Shown here: positions 22,813 through 35,691 of the stretch, piece by piece | How the letters are laid out: the number at the start of each line of letters is the position of its first letter | Position numbering within the stretch: the stretch's first letter is position 1 | From: Larimichthys crocea | Lineage: Eukaryota; Chordata; Actinopteri; Sciaenidae | Assembly (NCBI RefSeq): GCF_000972845.2 | Contig: NC_040033.1 | Span: forward strand, 5,843,726-5,907,725 | Direction of reading: 5' to 3' | Length of the DNA: 64,000 nt | The notes under the pieces: model-generated | Told to the model about the DNA's origin: nothing | What the model saw: only the letters and a program-made list of their open reading frames with translations | Database searches by the model: none | Translations under genes and position numbers: made by a program

Positions 22813-24421
22813 CCGTTATTGATATCCCCTCGAAATAATTCCATGATATGGCATATATTAAACTATAAAATCCAATAAAAAATAGCTAGTTAATCTAGAG
22901 TTAGATGTGTTACTACTACATTAAAGTGCCTGCTTCATTTAGCTTGACGTTGATGCGAGGGAATGAAAGCAAACCCCGTCTTTAAGGCAACAAACGGTGC
23001 GTGAGTGCAAATTAAAAACAACGTAACCTACTCCGCCGTGATATGACACACCAAGCGTCTGATTCTGAATGTGTCATTCTGTTTGTGTCTTCCCTCATTC
23101 GCATGAACCGTAACTAAACGACACAATTTCGTTCGCTCAGCAGCGAGGCTTAGCCACCGCCTGCTGCTTCGCTGGCTCCTCTTCACTCTCTTCAATCTGT
23201 GCCAGTGGCTTTGTCCGTCCAAGAGATTCACTGCTGTGTACTGAACCCATCAAGAGAAGCGCTTTACTGTAAACAGAGGAAGCTGAGGTCCATGATGAGG
23301 TTTTGAAGCAGAGGAAAGTGGAGTAGGTCACAGTGCAACGAATCAACGGAGCATGATCTGGCTCACGGCCAATGTATTACAGTAAGAGGAGAAGAAAGGT
23401 TAACCATTTACGTTTTAAATTCAAGGACCCTTGGGTCACAGGTTTTGTCCACTAAGAGTCCTTGAACAGGACTCTTAGTGCAGCAACTCCTTCATTTTAA
23501 GTTGCACACTATTAGGCCATTAGCAAAAGTTGTAAAACTCTAATCTAATTATTGGTTTTATGGGTAACCCTTTAAATCATTTGACTGGAGGTAACTGCGA
23601 CACCAATCCCTTTATAAGAAGCCGTTATTAATTATTGTCCAGTTTCAAGCAATTGCTGTTTAACAATGAGTCTACCCTGAAACTACTCATACATTTTATT
23701 CATGGCCTGTAGCTGTGGATTCATTCACTAGAGTCTGCCCGTGTGCTTAATGAACGTCTATCACTGAGCTTCTCTCTTTATCTGTTGAGATTTCTAAGAG
23801 TGGATTTCTGTTTGGTCCTTATTTAATTATACATATCTAAAACACCCCTGGTATCGTTAGTTACATTAAATTATAATATGAATCAATTTAACATGGCAGG
23901 TTCATCTCGATTTGCTGCTCCAACAAGAAACTAGCAGTAATGATAGTAACTGGTGGTATCTTCCCAGGACCCCACGCTACCAGATTCAATGTTTTTCTGC
24001 TTTTGGAAGTGCAAATGCATTTGAAAGATATTATCTTGCATTATTAACTAAGAGGCTGCTCAATGCAGAGCTCTGTCAGATTGAATACAGTACCAATTTA
24101 TGGAGTTTCCTGATGGACGGACAGCTTTACTTGTTGCTAAAGTAACTTCCTTAACTGCTAAGGGCTCTAGTGCTATTAGTTAATTTGCTCAGTTAGCTGT
24201 GCAACCAGCTGATTTAGTCGACGGGACTACGGCAGCAATTAAACTCCCGTGCCGTGTCAACAAGTAAAGCTATCTGTCCATTAGGAAACTCTACAAATGA
24301 ACAGTTGCAAAAGTTAAGTTACATGTTTTTGTACAAGAAAAGCTGAAATACGCCATTATTGTGGGCCGTAGCTACTGTATATCACATTGTCAGACACGTT
24401 GGACAACATAAACATACATAT
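22813..24421. other. Unassigned non-coding DNA
   Basis: No gene is recognised. A complementary pair, actaagagtcc (about 23450-23460) and ggactcttagt (about 23469-23479), forms an 11-base inverted repeat around a short loop. Nothing else stands out. Confidence 0.5.
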
Positions 24422-24906
24422 TGTAATGGGTGTGAGGTTGGACCCAAGAACAGCACAGACGGAGACCAGTGTTGGAACAGTTCAACGGTTTATTGGCTAA
24501 ACAGGGTTGCAAAAATCAGGAAATAGTCTCCAACAGAGCCAGCTGAAACAGTCCAACTCTCCAGCAGAAACCTCCGGGGAGGGAATCCAAGCAACCAGGA
24601 GACAGACAAGAGGCGAGCAGGCAGAGGAGTCAGGGACGGAAAGCTGGTCAGGTTACCTGGGCAGGGACGATGAGGACTGGTCAGGGACATGCAGGGTCGA
24701 AACCGGGGACGCAATCCGAAGATGAATGCACGAGAGCTGAGCATGCAGCTGAAGACAATCTGGCAGAGACAGAGTGGAAGGAGTGGGTGTGAATCAGGTG
24801 AGGGAACAACAGGTGAAGGTGGTTGCACTGATGAGGTGGGCGCGGCCGGCAGGTGAGTGGAAAAGTACTGGCAGGAGGAACGAAAAAACCAGGAGCGGTC
24901 ATGACA
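24422..24906 (-). mobile_element. Second solo LTR-like element (485 bp), minus orientation
   Basis: Ends are TGTAATG at the left and CATGACA at the right, a 7-base terminal inverted repeat with one mismatch and TG...CA ends. On the minus strand AATAAA lies at 24489-24494, 67 bases from the 3' end, almost the same spacing as in the element at 22136. TTGGGTCCAACC follows it. The flanks (catat / cgaaa) show no duplication, so the insertion may be old or rearranged, or the ends misplaced. The overlapping 112- and 72-codon frames are chance frames in GC-rich DNA. Confidence 0.6.
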
Positions 24907-27900
24907 CGAAATACCCCACAGTCATCATTGCATATCTCTACACGGCAAAAACGCCAAAGTAAAAAGGAATTTATTTATCCGTAGATTTTATAGTCATATG
25001 CAGAATAAACATGTTCCGTCTACAGACCCAGTATAACTGCACAATCTATATTTACGCCCCTTCCTATCACATGTGTACAACATCATGAAGATTCAACAAA
25101 TCTCATGAGCACGACAAACATTTCATGAAGATAATCCCTCACTCGTCTCTCATTTACACATTTCTAATCAAGCAGCTCCAAAGTAAATATTACATTTCAT
25201 TTGCAGTGTAATTAGTGAGATAATCCTTGCTGTTTACAGAGTTCTTCTCATTGTACAGTAATCCTCATGTTATCTAATTCTATAAAGAAACGAGTTGTAT
25301 CTGTTATTTAACAAGTAGGGCAGATTAGAGTTATTTGGACATACAACTGATACCGATTTTTCACTTCAAGAATGCAGTAGTTGTGACGTACACATTTGTT
25401 ATTTCAGTGGCAGGCTCCATTAAGTCAGAGAGGATGTCCAATCACCTCTTTTTAATATGTCTGGGACTTTTGGATTCCTTCCTCGTATAAATTAACAAGA
25501 AAAGGAAATTAAGCCTTCAGCTTGATTGCCTGTACAAAACCTCTCCTACGTCCGACCAATCAAAACATGATCTCTGGTAACTGGGAAAATGAAAATATGT
25601 GATTTTTTATTTTTTTTTATGCATATTAATCATGAAAATAGATATATTGCTATTACGCTGAGATTAGTTGCCTGTGGCGTTTTTCTTGAGGAGGCATTCG
25701 GAGAGAAAATTGATGTGAAAATCGCATCTTAATTGAGTTTCCGGCTCGAAGAAGGATCCATAATGGAACCGGGACCAAAATATTATTTCTTTTATGCTTC
25801 AAATGCTCAAAGAAATCACACAACTTTAGGGGACTTTATTGTAAACATTTACAGGAATACTGAATAGTGGTACAAATATTCATTTCTCATATATTGTCCT
25901 AATTAGTCGAAGTCTGGTTTCTAAAGTTATATCTTTTGTAAATGAAAACTAATCTAATCATGCTCATTTGAGATATTTTCATGGGGAAATAAATAAAGGT
26001 GTTATGCTACCAATTTCGTGGCTTGACAAAACAACAAGAAGCTTTCTTTTTAAGTACTTTTTTAAAACACACTTTGCACAAAGAGCTTTCTCCCCTGTCA
26101 CAGCAAACACTCGACGTGTGTCTCTGCAGTCAGAAAATCCCTTCCCCAGGAGCCTGCTAACACCTTCTATCACACGCCATCAGCAGGATGTTTATTTTCC
26201 AACACCCTGCTGCTGATTGTGCCGTGGGTGATTTAATAAGCAGAGAGAAATTGACTTTGCAGAGTTTGATGCTTCACCCCCGGTGAGGTTGGCTACAGCG
26301 GAGCACACATTATTGGAGCAGGATTGAGTGTTCGCTATTCGCCCGGCCCGGCAGATCCATAGACCAAAATGGTTACCTGGTGGCTCAGCTGCGGTGAGTC
26401 TCCTCAAGATGTTTGATTGCTGCAATCTCCCGTGTGTGCTGGTAATCACACATCAAGCTGTGTACCTGCTCCAATTTGTATATGACTGAGTGCACCGCGT
26501 GATGTGTAGGACAGCACCTGAGAGAATGGGAAGAATTAATATATATCGAATTTATGCAAGAAAAGGTGAAAAAGGACATTGTTGTTGGGCAGCAGTAGAT
26601 GTCCATGAACCTTTACCCAGACACTGAGATAAAGGAGCTTTAAACAACACCAGGATGGTTTTATTTTTCTACAAACACAAAGACGTAACCCGACTGAATT
26701 ATTTGAAATGCTGTAACTACACAGCACCTGTGTTTTAATGATAAACAGTATAAAGAATGGACATAGTGTTGTGACATCACACATAGGTTTATGAGGAGTA
26801 TTAACATGTTTCTTTCCAAATAAACTAAAAACCAGTCTGACATTTACTCTTGTCTAGGTCCCAAGCCTCCCGATGGCTCCAAATCCAAACGGCAGCACTC
26901 CCCCGGTTAACTAACTAAACTACAGTTTACATCAGCTGCTTCACTCCTCTTTGAAATATGACCCAGTTTCACCAAGATAAGTAAAATAGTGGTCGCCTGG
27001 TGATTTCCACTTCTCCCAACCCCAGAGCAAAACGTTACATAGTGACAGAACAGGTGTATGGAGCACAGAGTGGCAATAACATAACGACATAATAACGTTT
27101 GGTGGAAGATGATGCCAACTGTTCCGGTGCTGATGCAGGTTCAAGTTGCAGATGTGGGACCCAGGAATAGATACGATGAAGTGTGGAGTGTTGATATGAT
27201 AAAGAGAAAAAGTAAAGAGGTCACTCGAGGTCAGCAGGAAGCTTTTAAATATTTCCTATCAGAGTTTTGTGACCAGTGCTTTGTTTTATGCTGCTGTATT
27301 TCAGAGGGGGGAAGTATTCCTGCCAATAATAGGAGCTGGAATTTTATTTTAAACCGGCTGCTTTGACTGCCAATTTATGATTCATGAGAGTTCTAACTTT
27401 AATTTCAAGGTCAAGCCCTCTTCTCGTCTTTAGCAGTCTAAGAAGTGTGAAGCGTGACCAGTTATGGATGCCCGGATGCTCCAATGAATTTAGAAGGTCT
27501 TTTGGCTCGAGTGATATTTTCTTCTTCTAATTCTTCTGCTTGTTATCGGTGGCTATGCTCATATTTTCTTGAAATATGTGTTAGTCTGATATTTATATGT
27601 ATAGTGTTACTCTGCGCAGGCAGGTGAACTAGTTTCCCCTCTGAGATTGAATAAGGTTATCTAATCTAATGTATGCACCAGTAGATTATAGGTCTATACC
27701 CCTGCGATTTAATTTTGAATTTCCACAAGGCAGAGGGACTTGGTTTAAAAAAGAAAGGTCAAAAGTGACGCAGAGATACCCTGATTTTAATCTCTAGTGT
27801 ATGTCAAGCTCAAAAGATGCAGGGTCCTACATTTCCCATGATACCTCTTTAATAAGAGGAGGTTAAATTGTAGAAACACCTTCTCTGTTTAATGCAAAAC

Positions 27901-28162
27901 AGTTCAACGGCACCACAAACTGGATCGCAAAGTGGAATCAACACTTTTTTCAAACAGTTTCAGCATACAGCAGCACAAATCTCCCCCCTCATGTTTAACA
28001 AGCAGACAGATTAGCGGCCTATCCTTCAGATTCACAGCAGTGTATCCAGTTTAGGACACAGCTCAATAATTATTGATTTATCGATTGAGGCTTATTCACT
28101 GCACTCAACTTACAGAACCATATCCTCTGAATCAGCAGATCGCTTCTCGAAAGCAAGCCTGA
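24907..28162. other. Unassigned non-coding DNA
   Basis: No gene is recognised over about 3.3 kb, and no repeat can be named. Stretches near 25660-25780 and 26080-26480 look repeat-poor. A fragment near 27815-27855 (gcagggtcctacatttccca) resembles a word also seen, inverted, near 62600. Confidence 0.45.
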
Positions 28163-28182
28163 GTGTGTGTGTGTGTGTGTGT
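28163..28182 (+). repeat. (GT)10 microsatellite
   Basis: An uninterrupted GT dinucleotide run of 20 bases. Confidence 0.95.
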
Positions 28183-28705
28183 TTGGATTTGTTTGCTGCA
28201 ATATCTGTAGCCATGTGAGTCCATAATTAACATTTCCACTGGGATGTTTAGAGGCCACCTAACAGAGACGATATGAATCCCAACCAGCTCTGCAAGTCCA
28301 GTGAGGACCATCGATTGAACTTCATTAGAACGCCTTCACCTGAAATTAAAAAGAATAAAATGTTTATTCCGCCGTCAGGAATCATAACCAGCTACTAATG
28401 TGAGTTATTTAAATGCAACAAGGCAAGTTTTTGAGATGAGGTAATAATTTTAGAGTCGTGCAGGGATTTGGGGCCTTGTGGGAAACTTTGCTTTCATCAC
28501 CGCACTCTATTCATTAATGCAGTTTTAAACATGGTACCTTTCAACATCCCCCCCAGATTCAACACAAGGACATCCCGGTTTTATATAATTGAGAAGGACT
28601 GGGAATCACTTCTGCATACAGTGTGTTTTACTGCTTTTAGCTCTTGTTGCTCAAAGGAAGGTCGCGGTTTTACATGGAAATTTTCATAAAAGCACTTAGC
28701 GAGAA

Positions 28706-28888
28706 GTCTGCATGTTCTCCCCATGTCTGCTTGGATTCTCTCCGGGTACTCTGGCATCCCCCATGCGGTCCAAAGACATGCAGATTCATTGGTTAATTGG
28801 TGACTCGACATTGCCCGTACGTTCGATTGCGAGCCCTGTGAATTGGCGATTTGTCCGGGGTGTACTCCTCCTCTCGGACAATGTCAGC
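28706..28888 (+). repeat. LINE-tail-type repeat (teleost 'gcatgttctccccgtgtctg' family)
   Basis: Ordered blocks gcatgttctccccatgtctg, ttctctccgggtactctggc, gtccaaagacatgcag, ttggttaattggtgactcga, attgcccgta, tgtccggggtgtactcctcc and caatgtcagc match a repeat tail that is very abundant in teleosts and is usually annotated as L2/Maui-like. Classification is from memory. Two other copies lie at 33913 and 34415. Confidence 0.75.
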
Positions 28889-29140
28889 AACAGTCATATT
28901 TCATAGAAAACTTTTTTTTTTATACAGGAATTTATACAGAATAAAGTAGTATTTTATGTCGGAGCATGTTAATTGTTATTATATCTATTATATATTAGAA
29001 TATTTCATGGTGAAACCTTTATTTTATATTATATATTGTATTCATATGTTATTTTCATGTAAATTATGTGACAAAACAGTGTATCTTTTGACGGAAAATC
29101 TTGTATTTATATGGAAAAATAAGGAATGAATAGATAAAAT
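28889..29140. other. AT-rich stretch
   Basis: It has T-runs and many TATATT/ATTATA words (28970-29060). No gene is seen. It may belong to the repeat that follows. Confidence 0.4.
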
Positions 29141-29320
29141 CAACAGCACTAATATTGTCTTACTGTAATATTGGAAAAAAGTTCTATGTATTATGTATTA
29201 TGTATAAAATTCTGGCAACCACAGCTGCCAGTTTTTTTTTTAACCGTAAAAACAACTGCCCTGTCAACAAGCGCCTGTCGATGGACAAGCTGACGTCTGA
29301 TCAAAAGTCAGCTTGCGGTG
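29141..29320 (+). repeat. Probable interspersed repeat with CTGGCA/TGCCAG core
   Basis: Blocks tcttactgtaatattgg, agttctatgtatt, ctggcaaccacagctgccag and accgtaaaaacaac resemble a teleost repeat with 'accgtaaaaacaac' words. A 9-base inverted repeat (29286-29294 / 29307-29315) lies at its end. Family identity is tentative. Confidence 0.4.
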
Positions 29321-29685
29321 ATACATTTCATAAATAATTGTAATAAAATGAAATGAAAATAGCTTTTATGCACACAGGAGGAAGCGTAAAAGAGGCAATC
29401 TATTTGTTTGTACTTCACAAAACTTTTTAATTAAGCCTGAATCACCATAAAGTTAAACATCTTCAATCTCGTGCTCCTTCATCTTCTGCCTAATACACAC
29501 AAGTATCCGTTCATAAATAAGCTTAGGCGTGGGTCATTAATAACAGGGGAAAGTCATTACGTCTCTTCCGCATGCTGAATAATTGAGCTGCTGGTTGCCT
29601 TGTGCGCTCACTGTAAATATGCTCATAAGCTCAATTTTGGCTGGCCGTGCGTGGACCGAGGATGCATCTGTCTAATCAGGCTCCC

Positions 29686-29756
29686 ACTCCTCCTCCTCCT
29701 CATCCTCATCATCATCATCCTCCTCCTCCACCGCCTCTTCCTGCTGCTGCTGCAGA
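29686..29756 (+). repeat. TCC/TCA/CTG trinucleotide-rich tract
   Basis: This is an imperfect run of tcc, tca and ctg triplets. On the minus strand one frame reads as a Gln run followed by a long acidic Glu/Asp run ending in a stop. On the plus strand another frame reads as Pro/His-rich. Either is expected by chance from such a tract. See the findings for the possible splice acceptor next to it. Confidence 0.85.
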
Positions 29757-32700
29757 GCCACGACACAACCTTCGTCGCTATTTTGGCTCCTGCGCGTCGC
29801 AACCTGAACAAACACACCTAATTGGATTAGTCTGCTGGATGCTGTGTTCTTACAGTGTCCTCGCAGAGACAGGAGTGGCGTCACCTTTGACCTCTGAAGA
29901 GCCTGTTAACACGGCGGAGCAAATCAGAGGGCATAACAGCTACGAGAACAGGTGGCCTTTGCCATTTTTCCACCAGCCGTGTTTGCGCCCCTGCCTCGAC
30001 ACACCTTTTGGTTTCATTTTTTTAAACGTGGGGCTCTTCGAGGTCACGTCGAGAGCCTCTGAAGATATTTAATTGCCATTCACGGGAGAAAACGCTGCGT
30101 CGACAAAGGCCTGGTTTCTTTGGACCAAGGTTGAGAGCTGTGGTTAATGTACTTGTCCCGTTTGTTAATGTGCTCTCAGTGTATCAGATCAATGGTCTGC
30201 ATAGCAGTGCATCAATATGTGACACAAATAAAACATTCTGCGTTTACTCAGTCATTGCATTTACTCCTTTTCAAGCCTTGGGAATAAAAAAACTGATTTT
30301 AAACTTTTCACTCTGTATCCGAATGTAAAAAGCTGACTGAAGAACGTGGCCGTCTATTGAAAGCATATAAGTGTATAAATATGCAGTAATGAGTACGTGT
30401 TCAGAGATGGGAGAGAAGCTTCCTTCCTCCGTCATTGTGCAGTATGTGTACAGTAGTGGAGCTTAAAGATGGTGCCTTAAATTAGACGCCAATCAACTTT
30501 TCATTCTTGTGTTTTATAAAAAATAATTGATGCGTGCGTCTGAGGGAATGCTAACCAAAAAAAAAATCCACATTTTTTAGCCTTGACTTAATGCTTCTAC
30601 ATCTGCTGCTCACGTATGATTCACTCTGAGAAATGAAATTAGACTTCCAATCCTTTTTTTTGTTTAACGTTATTGCCACAGACCCACGGTAACAGGCAAT
30701 TAACGTTACAAAAAGAAAAATCAGAGGTCACATTGCCTTTTGATTTATTAATTTACCAAAAAAAAGCCTCGGAGCTTTGGTTTTATTTGCAGAGATTTTA
30801 AAGTTCCAGATTTCTCTGATTAGCGTTCACCACCACATCTTTTTGAGGGAACGTTGTTCCACCTCTTCAGTAGAGTTCCAGAGATTTATACGATCAACGC
30901 CATGGTGCACTGAAGCTTTTCTGGTGGCACGTGGTCAATGAACACCTTACTAAGACACGTTTTTCCTTTTAATTTGGCACCTGGCTGGATGTTTTCGTGT
31001 CTCAGTCCATACTTATACTTATGCTATTTTGAATAATTAGGTGCGTTCATGCTGTCCTGTGACCAGTTCCCAGACTATTTGTCCTCAGTGGACCACTGGC
31101 ATAGTGGGAAGGAAGCTGCTGGAACTGAAGCTGTTGAGGTGAGTACAGTAACATACAAATATAAGTCGTATATATATGTTTTATGTCGCCCTTAATGCTT
31201 TGCACAGTTGCAATTTGGCAAAGAATGTAAGTGCACAACAGCCGTACTTGAAATGAGACTGAAATAGGGTACTACAGAGATATGTACTAATGGAAGTAAC
31301 GGAATTGAGACACAGCACTGGTCCTCTTCCGTCTGACAAAGCAAATATCGTCTCTAGATGGGAAAAGGTTGCGAATCTGACATGTAGATTCTGGTATAAA
31401 ATACATATAACTACTCTTCCGTAATCGCCAAGAACAATCCAAGTGAAAAGACTAGAACATGTGTCAGGACAAGGTCTCTATAACAGTATTCAACAAACAT
31501 ATTTGGGCCATGTCTTGTCTTATAGCTTTCTGCAACCCATTCCCTCTTTAGTTTACGCTCAGCTGAATGAAGATATAATAAAAGTGGATGGTACAGCATT
31601 ACTGATCTGATTTCCTCTAATCAAAACCTGCACCAATTAAACCAGAATGATCTGCGTGGCTAAATATCATGAAAAGGTAGAGGACAGATATTTATATTTA
31701 TTATTTTTTAGGGGGAAACACATGAGAAAAAGATCCAGATGGCATGTGACAATGGTCTCGGGCTAGATTCAGTCCACACACATCACACCTAACATTGTGC
31801 AGTGTGTGCTGCAATATCCAGCTGGGAGACACGCATTCAAACACATTCTTTCAACAATCATTAAAGAATATGTATTTTTCCTCGGGGCTGTACTTGCACA
31901 CTTTGCTGAAGCCTTTTTTTGCTTTGTGATACAAATCCACGCTTTCCTCCTCGCGGTTTAAGGCTTTATTTTGTTGTAAGTTCAAGCAAAAATGTCAGGA
32001 AAACTTAGTGAAGAGGAAAGAATAAGAGCGCTGTTTATACTCTTTATACATGCAAGGCTACATTTCTTCCTTTTTGTTTGGCGCTGACAAGCGTGATTAC
32101 GGGTGCTTGCGTGTGAATGTTAACATTAACGACAACAATAGTCAATAACAGTGGAGGAAGGACTGTGAGTGAGAGGAGAGAGCATACATGTTGAAATAAT
32201 GCCTTTGTTGTTCGGCTGCTCTTCACAAACACACAATGACTCAGCTGGAAACGGCGTGGTGATTAGACTGTCAGGCTTTCTTTTTTTTTTTGTCCGAATA
32301 TTTCAAATAACAATCCGCCCACTACGGCGAATTCATGTGTGATTGTATCATCAGTGTTTAACTTGCCTTGTTTCTTGTGGGTAGCAAAGTTAATTAAACT
32401 GTCATCGGTTTACGGGCTTATCTTGATGGCAGTCTCCATCCTACAGAAGACTTTAATGTAAAACGATGGGAGAATTCATATCTCTTATGCATATTATTTG
32501 AAAAATGCGCTAAGAACGACACCTTTAGGTAAAAGTTTCCAAGCAAGCGATACCTGGTAAGCCTTTTGATGTTTGCAGCTTTCTGAATATAGACGCGTAA
32601 AGAAAAAAATACAGCAACTTATTCTCTGCATAATGCAATATTTGCATCAGATAGTGCAGCGCCGAGGAGTATCTGCTTATATTGCATCATGCCGGTTTAT

Positions 32701-33912
32701 TAAAAAAAAAAGTTTGAAATACATGTCTGTCATTGAATATTGTTATATAAGCACTGAGAGAATATCTGAACCCAGACTGCAGGAAAAAAAAGCAATTAAG
32801 TTAAGAAACAACCTACTATTTTTTTTTTCTTAATGCAAACCTGAAAAATAAAGCATTGTTTCATTCTTTTGTTTCCACTCAAAGGAGTAGATGGCGTATA
32901 TTAGAAACCTGTCAAACCTTTAGATAAACTCGAGGGCACCCAGGTAGCTCACCTGGTCGAGCATGCTCTCAAAGCAAACGTCCTTACTGCTTATCCTCTC
33001 CTCTGAATTTCCTGTCCAGCTGTCAAATAAAGTAGAAAATGCCCCCCCCGCCTCCAAAAAAAAAAAGAGACTCAGGATAAACTGCAATTTGGTGAACGTA
33101 GAAAAAACAGGTTGTTTTTGAAGAGCTGACATTTTGGAGATGCAAGGTACAACCTACAAAGTGAGAGCTTTGAACACAGCACAGCTAAATATAGAGGAAG
33201 TAAACAAATGAATGTGTTCTTTCGAATTACAAACGACAACTCGGATTTTTCCTGTAACCTTTGTTTTTTAACGGGTGAGGCGGTAGCATCTATTTCCGCT
33301 TGCCCCCGATTCACCTTTTCCATACCTTCTTGTCACCATGGCAGCAGCAGGAAGAAGCTTTATCGAAAGAAAAAAAAAAGAAAAACAGCTCCGCTGCCAT
33401 TGGGACAAAGTTGGCTGATACAACGTTCCACCTCTTTCAACCCACACCTTCTTCTTTCTGTTTGTATTTTCAGAGATGAATAATTAGACTGAGGACTCAT
33501 ATGTAACAGAGCAAACCACCACAGTGTGCTGTGAAATGCAAGGCGCTGCTAGTTTACCCTACCGAGTCGATCCTAGTCATCCTAAACGCAGCATGTAATC
33601 ATGTTAAAGATCGACTGTTTTGTTGCAGTGTTTTCATCGCTGTCATAAATAAAGTGTTCAGCCTGGATAAGTAGTTCTCTAAAATTTAGATCAGAGTTTG
33701 AACCTTTCTGGCTCTTTGCTTACTGAATCCTTTGAGGCTCCACAAATAGACCTTTTTTCACTGGAGACATTTTGACCCGTCATGGCAGGAGAAGCACAAG
33801 TGCAACCAGTAACCTTAACGAAGGCTCAGCCCTGGAACGGTAGCCTTATTAATTACACCTGTGCAGTATACCTGGATAAAGGGAAACTTCCACATCCAAC
33901 AAGGGGTAGTTG
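29757..33912. other. Unassigned non-coding DNA
   Basis: No gene or nameable repeat over about 4 kb. The 141-codon plus-strand frame starting at 29647 crosses the triplet tract and then unremarkable sequence. A segment at 31042-31139 is open and followed by a GTGAGT donor-like site, but it looks like part of an unnamed repeat. A run of T near 32280, C7 near 33042 and several A-runs are present. Confidence 0.45.
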
Positions 33913-34115
33913 CAGGGTGGTGCAGTGGTTAGCAGTGTGGCCTCACAGCAAGAAGGTTCCTGTTGTTGAGTTTGCATGTTCCCCCCGTGTCTGGGACTTC
34001 ATAGTTTGTCTCTAACTACTACTAGTTTGTCTCTCTGCGCCCTGTGATGAGGAACTGGTGACTTGTCCAGGGTGTACCCCACCTCTCGCCCAATGTCAGC
34101 TGGGATAGGCTCCAG
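33913..34115 (+). repeat. LINE-tail-type repeat, copy 2
   Basis: It opens cagggtggtgcagtggttag, then has gtggcctcacagcaagaagg, ttcctg, gagtttgcatgttccccccg, tgtctggg, and later ctggtgacttgtccagggtg, cctctcgcccaatgtcagct and gggataggctcc. This is the 5' side and middle of the same tail family as 28706, with an internal deletion around 33995. Confidence 0.75.
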
Positions 34116-34414
34116 ATAGCATTAGTATGAATGACCAAACCAGGTTTCCAGCAAATTTTAACTGGGTTTTGAAGAACATCACAGCCTCCATGGCTCCACA
34201 CAGATCAGATGTTAGTCTGCCAACATGCTGACATGTGCTCAATCTGCATTCAGTATCTGTATTCACCTTGTCACACTTTCTTTTTCTCAATAAACCAATA
34301 AATCTTGAGATGTCTGTAATTGACAATGATCACAATTTCAACATTCATAGTGCTGCATGTCTGCAACTCTATGCATGAAATGAGATGTTTTGCACTGTGG
34401 GATTGTTTTAGCAG

Positions 34415-34506
34415 ACCCCGCCTACACCCAAAAGTCAGCTGGGATAGGCTCCAGCCTGCCGTGACCCTGACGAGGTTGAGCGGTTACAGAGGATGGATGG
34501 ATGGAT
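34415..34506 (+). repeat. LINE-tail-type repeat, copy 3 with 3' (ATGG)n end
   Basis: Blocks accccgcctacacccaaaag, tcagctgggataggctccag, cgtgaccctgacgaggttga, gcggttacaga, then atggatggatgg at the 3' end. The terminal short tandem repeat is typical of these LINE tails. It overlaps in consensus with the end of copy 2, so it is a separate insertion about 300 bases downstream. Confidence 0.8.
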
Positions 34507-35449
34507 TGTTAGCCGAAAGTTGTTCCATTCCAACTGTCTGGACGGGTTTCTTTCCTCAATAGTTTAGCTGAAATTGAATCTTTCTACCTCATAAAAGGTC
34601 AATATTGACTGATGATTCTCAGGTCGTAATATATTTCTTTCATGGCAGAAAACTTTTTTGGTGGTTGGTTTTAAAAAATAAAAGGCACCCAAGAGTCTTA
34701 AAAGTTACTACAGCTATTAAACAAAGGTCAAAGAGATGGCAACTGCAGCCCAGAACTCAGTCGTGTGAACTTTTTTATCTGATTTGCCTATTAGTTTAGT
34801 GCCACGGTGGATTACAAGGTAGTAATAGATATTCCAGGGCTGAGACATCATTAATGTTATTAGTGCCACCTGTGCTTTTACTGCTATGACAAAAAAAAAA
34901 TCTATTTAAGAACCAGAACGGATCGGATTTAAAACTAAATTTGAGAAAGGATCTATATATCTGCCAAGATACCTTCATTTCTTTAAAACACTGAGGCTCG
35001 AAATGTGAGTGAAACTAGATGGAGTTTGATGCCTGAGGAGGAAAATACTAATTTACGTTCAATTAAATTAGTCATGTTGAACGTGATAATTACTCATGTA
35101 AAGCAAAATGATCACCTAACACGAAACACTGATACAACGTGCCATCAGTGGCTTGTGGGCATTTGATTTTCCTCATCACAGCAGTGCAGACAGACTGGCT
35201 TGCAGCATGAAAACATTTCGGATTAGACTCATGTACAGCTCACCATTTTCGTGGCCATACGCAGAATTCAACACTTATTACTAACGACCCTTTACACGCG
35301 GTGCACGGTTCATAAGGTCAGAGTAAAAACTAATTAAAGTAATAAACCTTATTTATGTGGGACCTTTCCAAACATAAGTTAAACGCAGGGGGAAAAAAGA
35401 AGAAGAAGAAAAACCTTGATAAATTTGTTCCAGTGAAGAAGGGATGAAA
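34507..35449. other. Unassigned non-coding DNA
   Basis: No gene or recognised repeat. There are A-runs near 34891 and an AGA-rich run near 35398. Confidence 0.5.
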
Positions 35450-35691
35450 ATGTGGTGGGTTGTGTCAGGGTAGAGACTCTGGGTCCTGCCCTCCTAGCTG
35501 GAGTGGCATTCTGGTAATTGAGGCTCATTATTGATGATTTGGTGCACCTGCTGTTTGGCCTATTTACACATTTCTCTGCACTCCTTCGCCTCCCAGAAGC
35601 CACAACCTCTCTGTTGAGTCCGATTTAGTGTCTTGCATGTGTACTGCATCTACACTGTGTCCCAATTCCATGCACCGTAATAAATCTAACA
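35450..35691 (+). repeat. Possible LTR or SINE-like fragment
   Basis: The stretch begins gtggtgggttgtgtcagggt, has actctgggtcctgccctcc, aattgaggctcattattga and ggtgcacctgctg, and ends with a late taataaatctaaca. The 'cacctg' words, late AATAAA and possible TGT...ACA ends resemble the LTR-like elements in this window, but no target duplication is seen. Confidence 0.3.

Noticed and set aside
24490..24828. 112-codon minus-strand frame rich in Pro and Ser
   Set aside because: It lies wholly inside the LTR-like element, and the plus strand is open too.
28815..28850. tRNA-like 'gttcgattgcgag' word
   Set aside because: It is part of the LINE-tail repeat, and no acceptor or anticodon stems can be formed around it.
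29647..30072. 141-codon Pro/His-rich plus-strand frame
   Set aside because: It is driven by the triplet repeat, and the part after the repeat has no recognisable feature.
31042..31139. Open segment followed by a GTGAGT donor
   Set aside because: The acceptor side has no pyrimidine tract, no protein similarity is apparent, and the text resembles an unnamed repeat.
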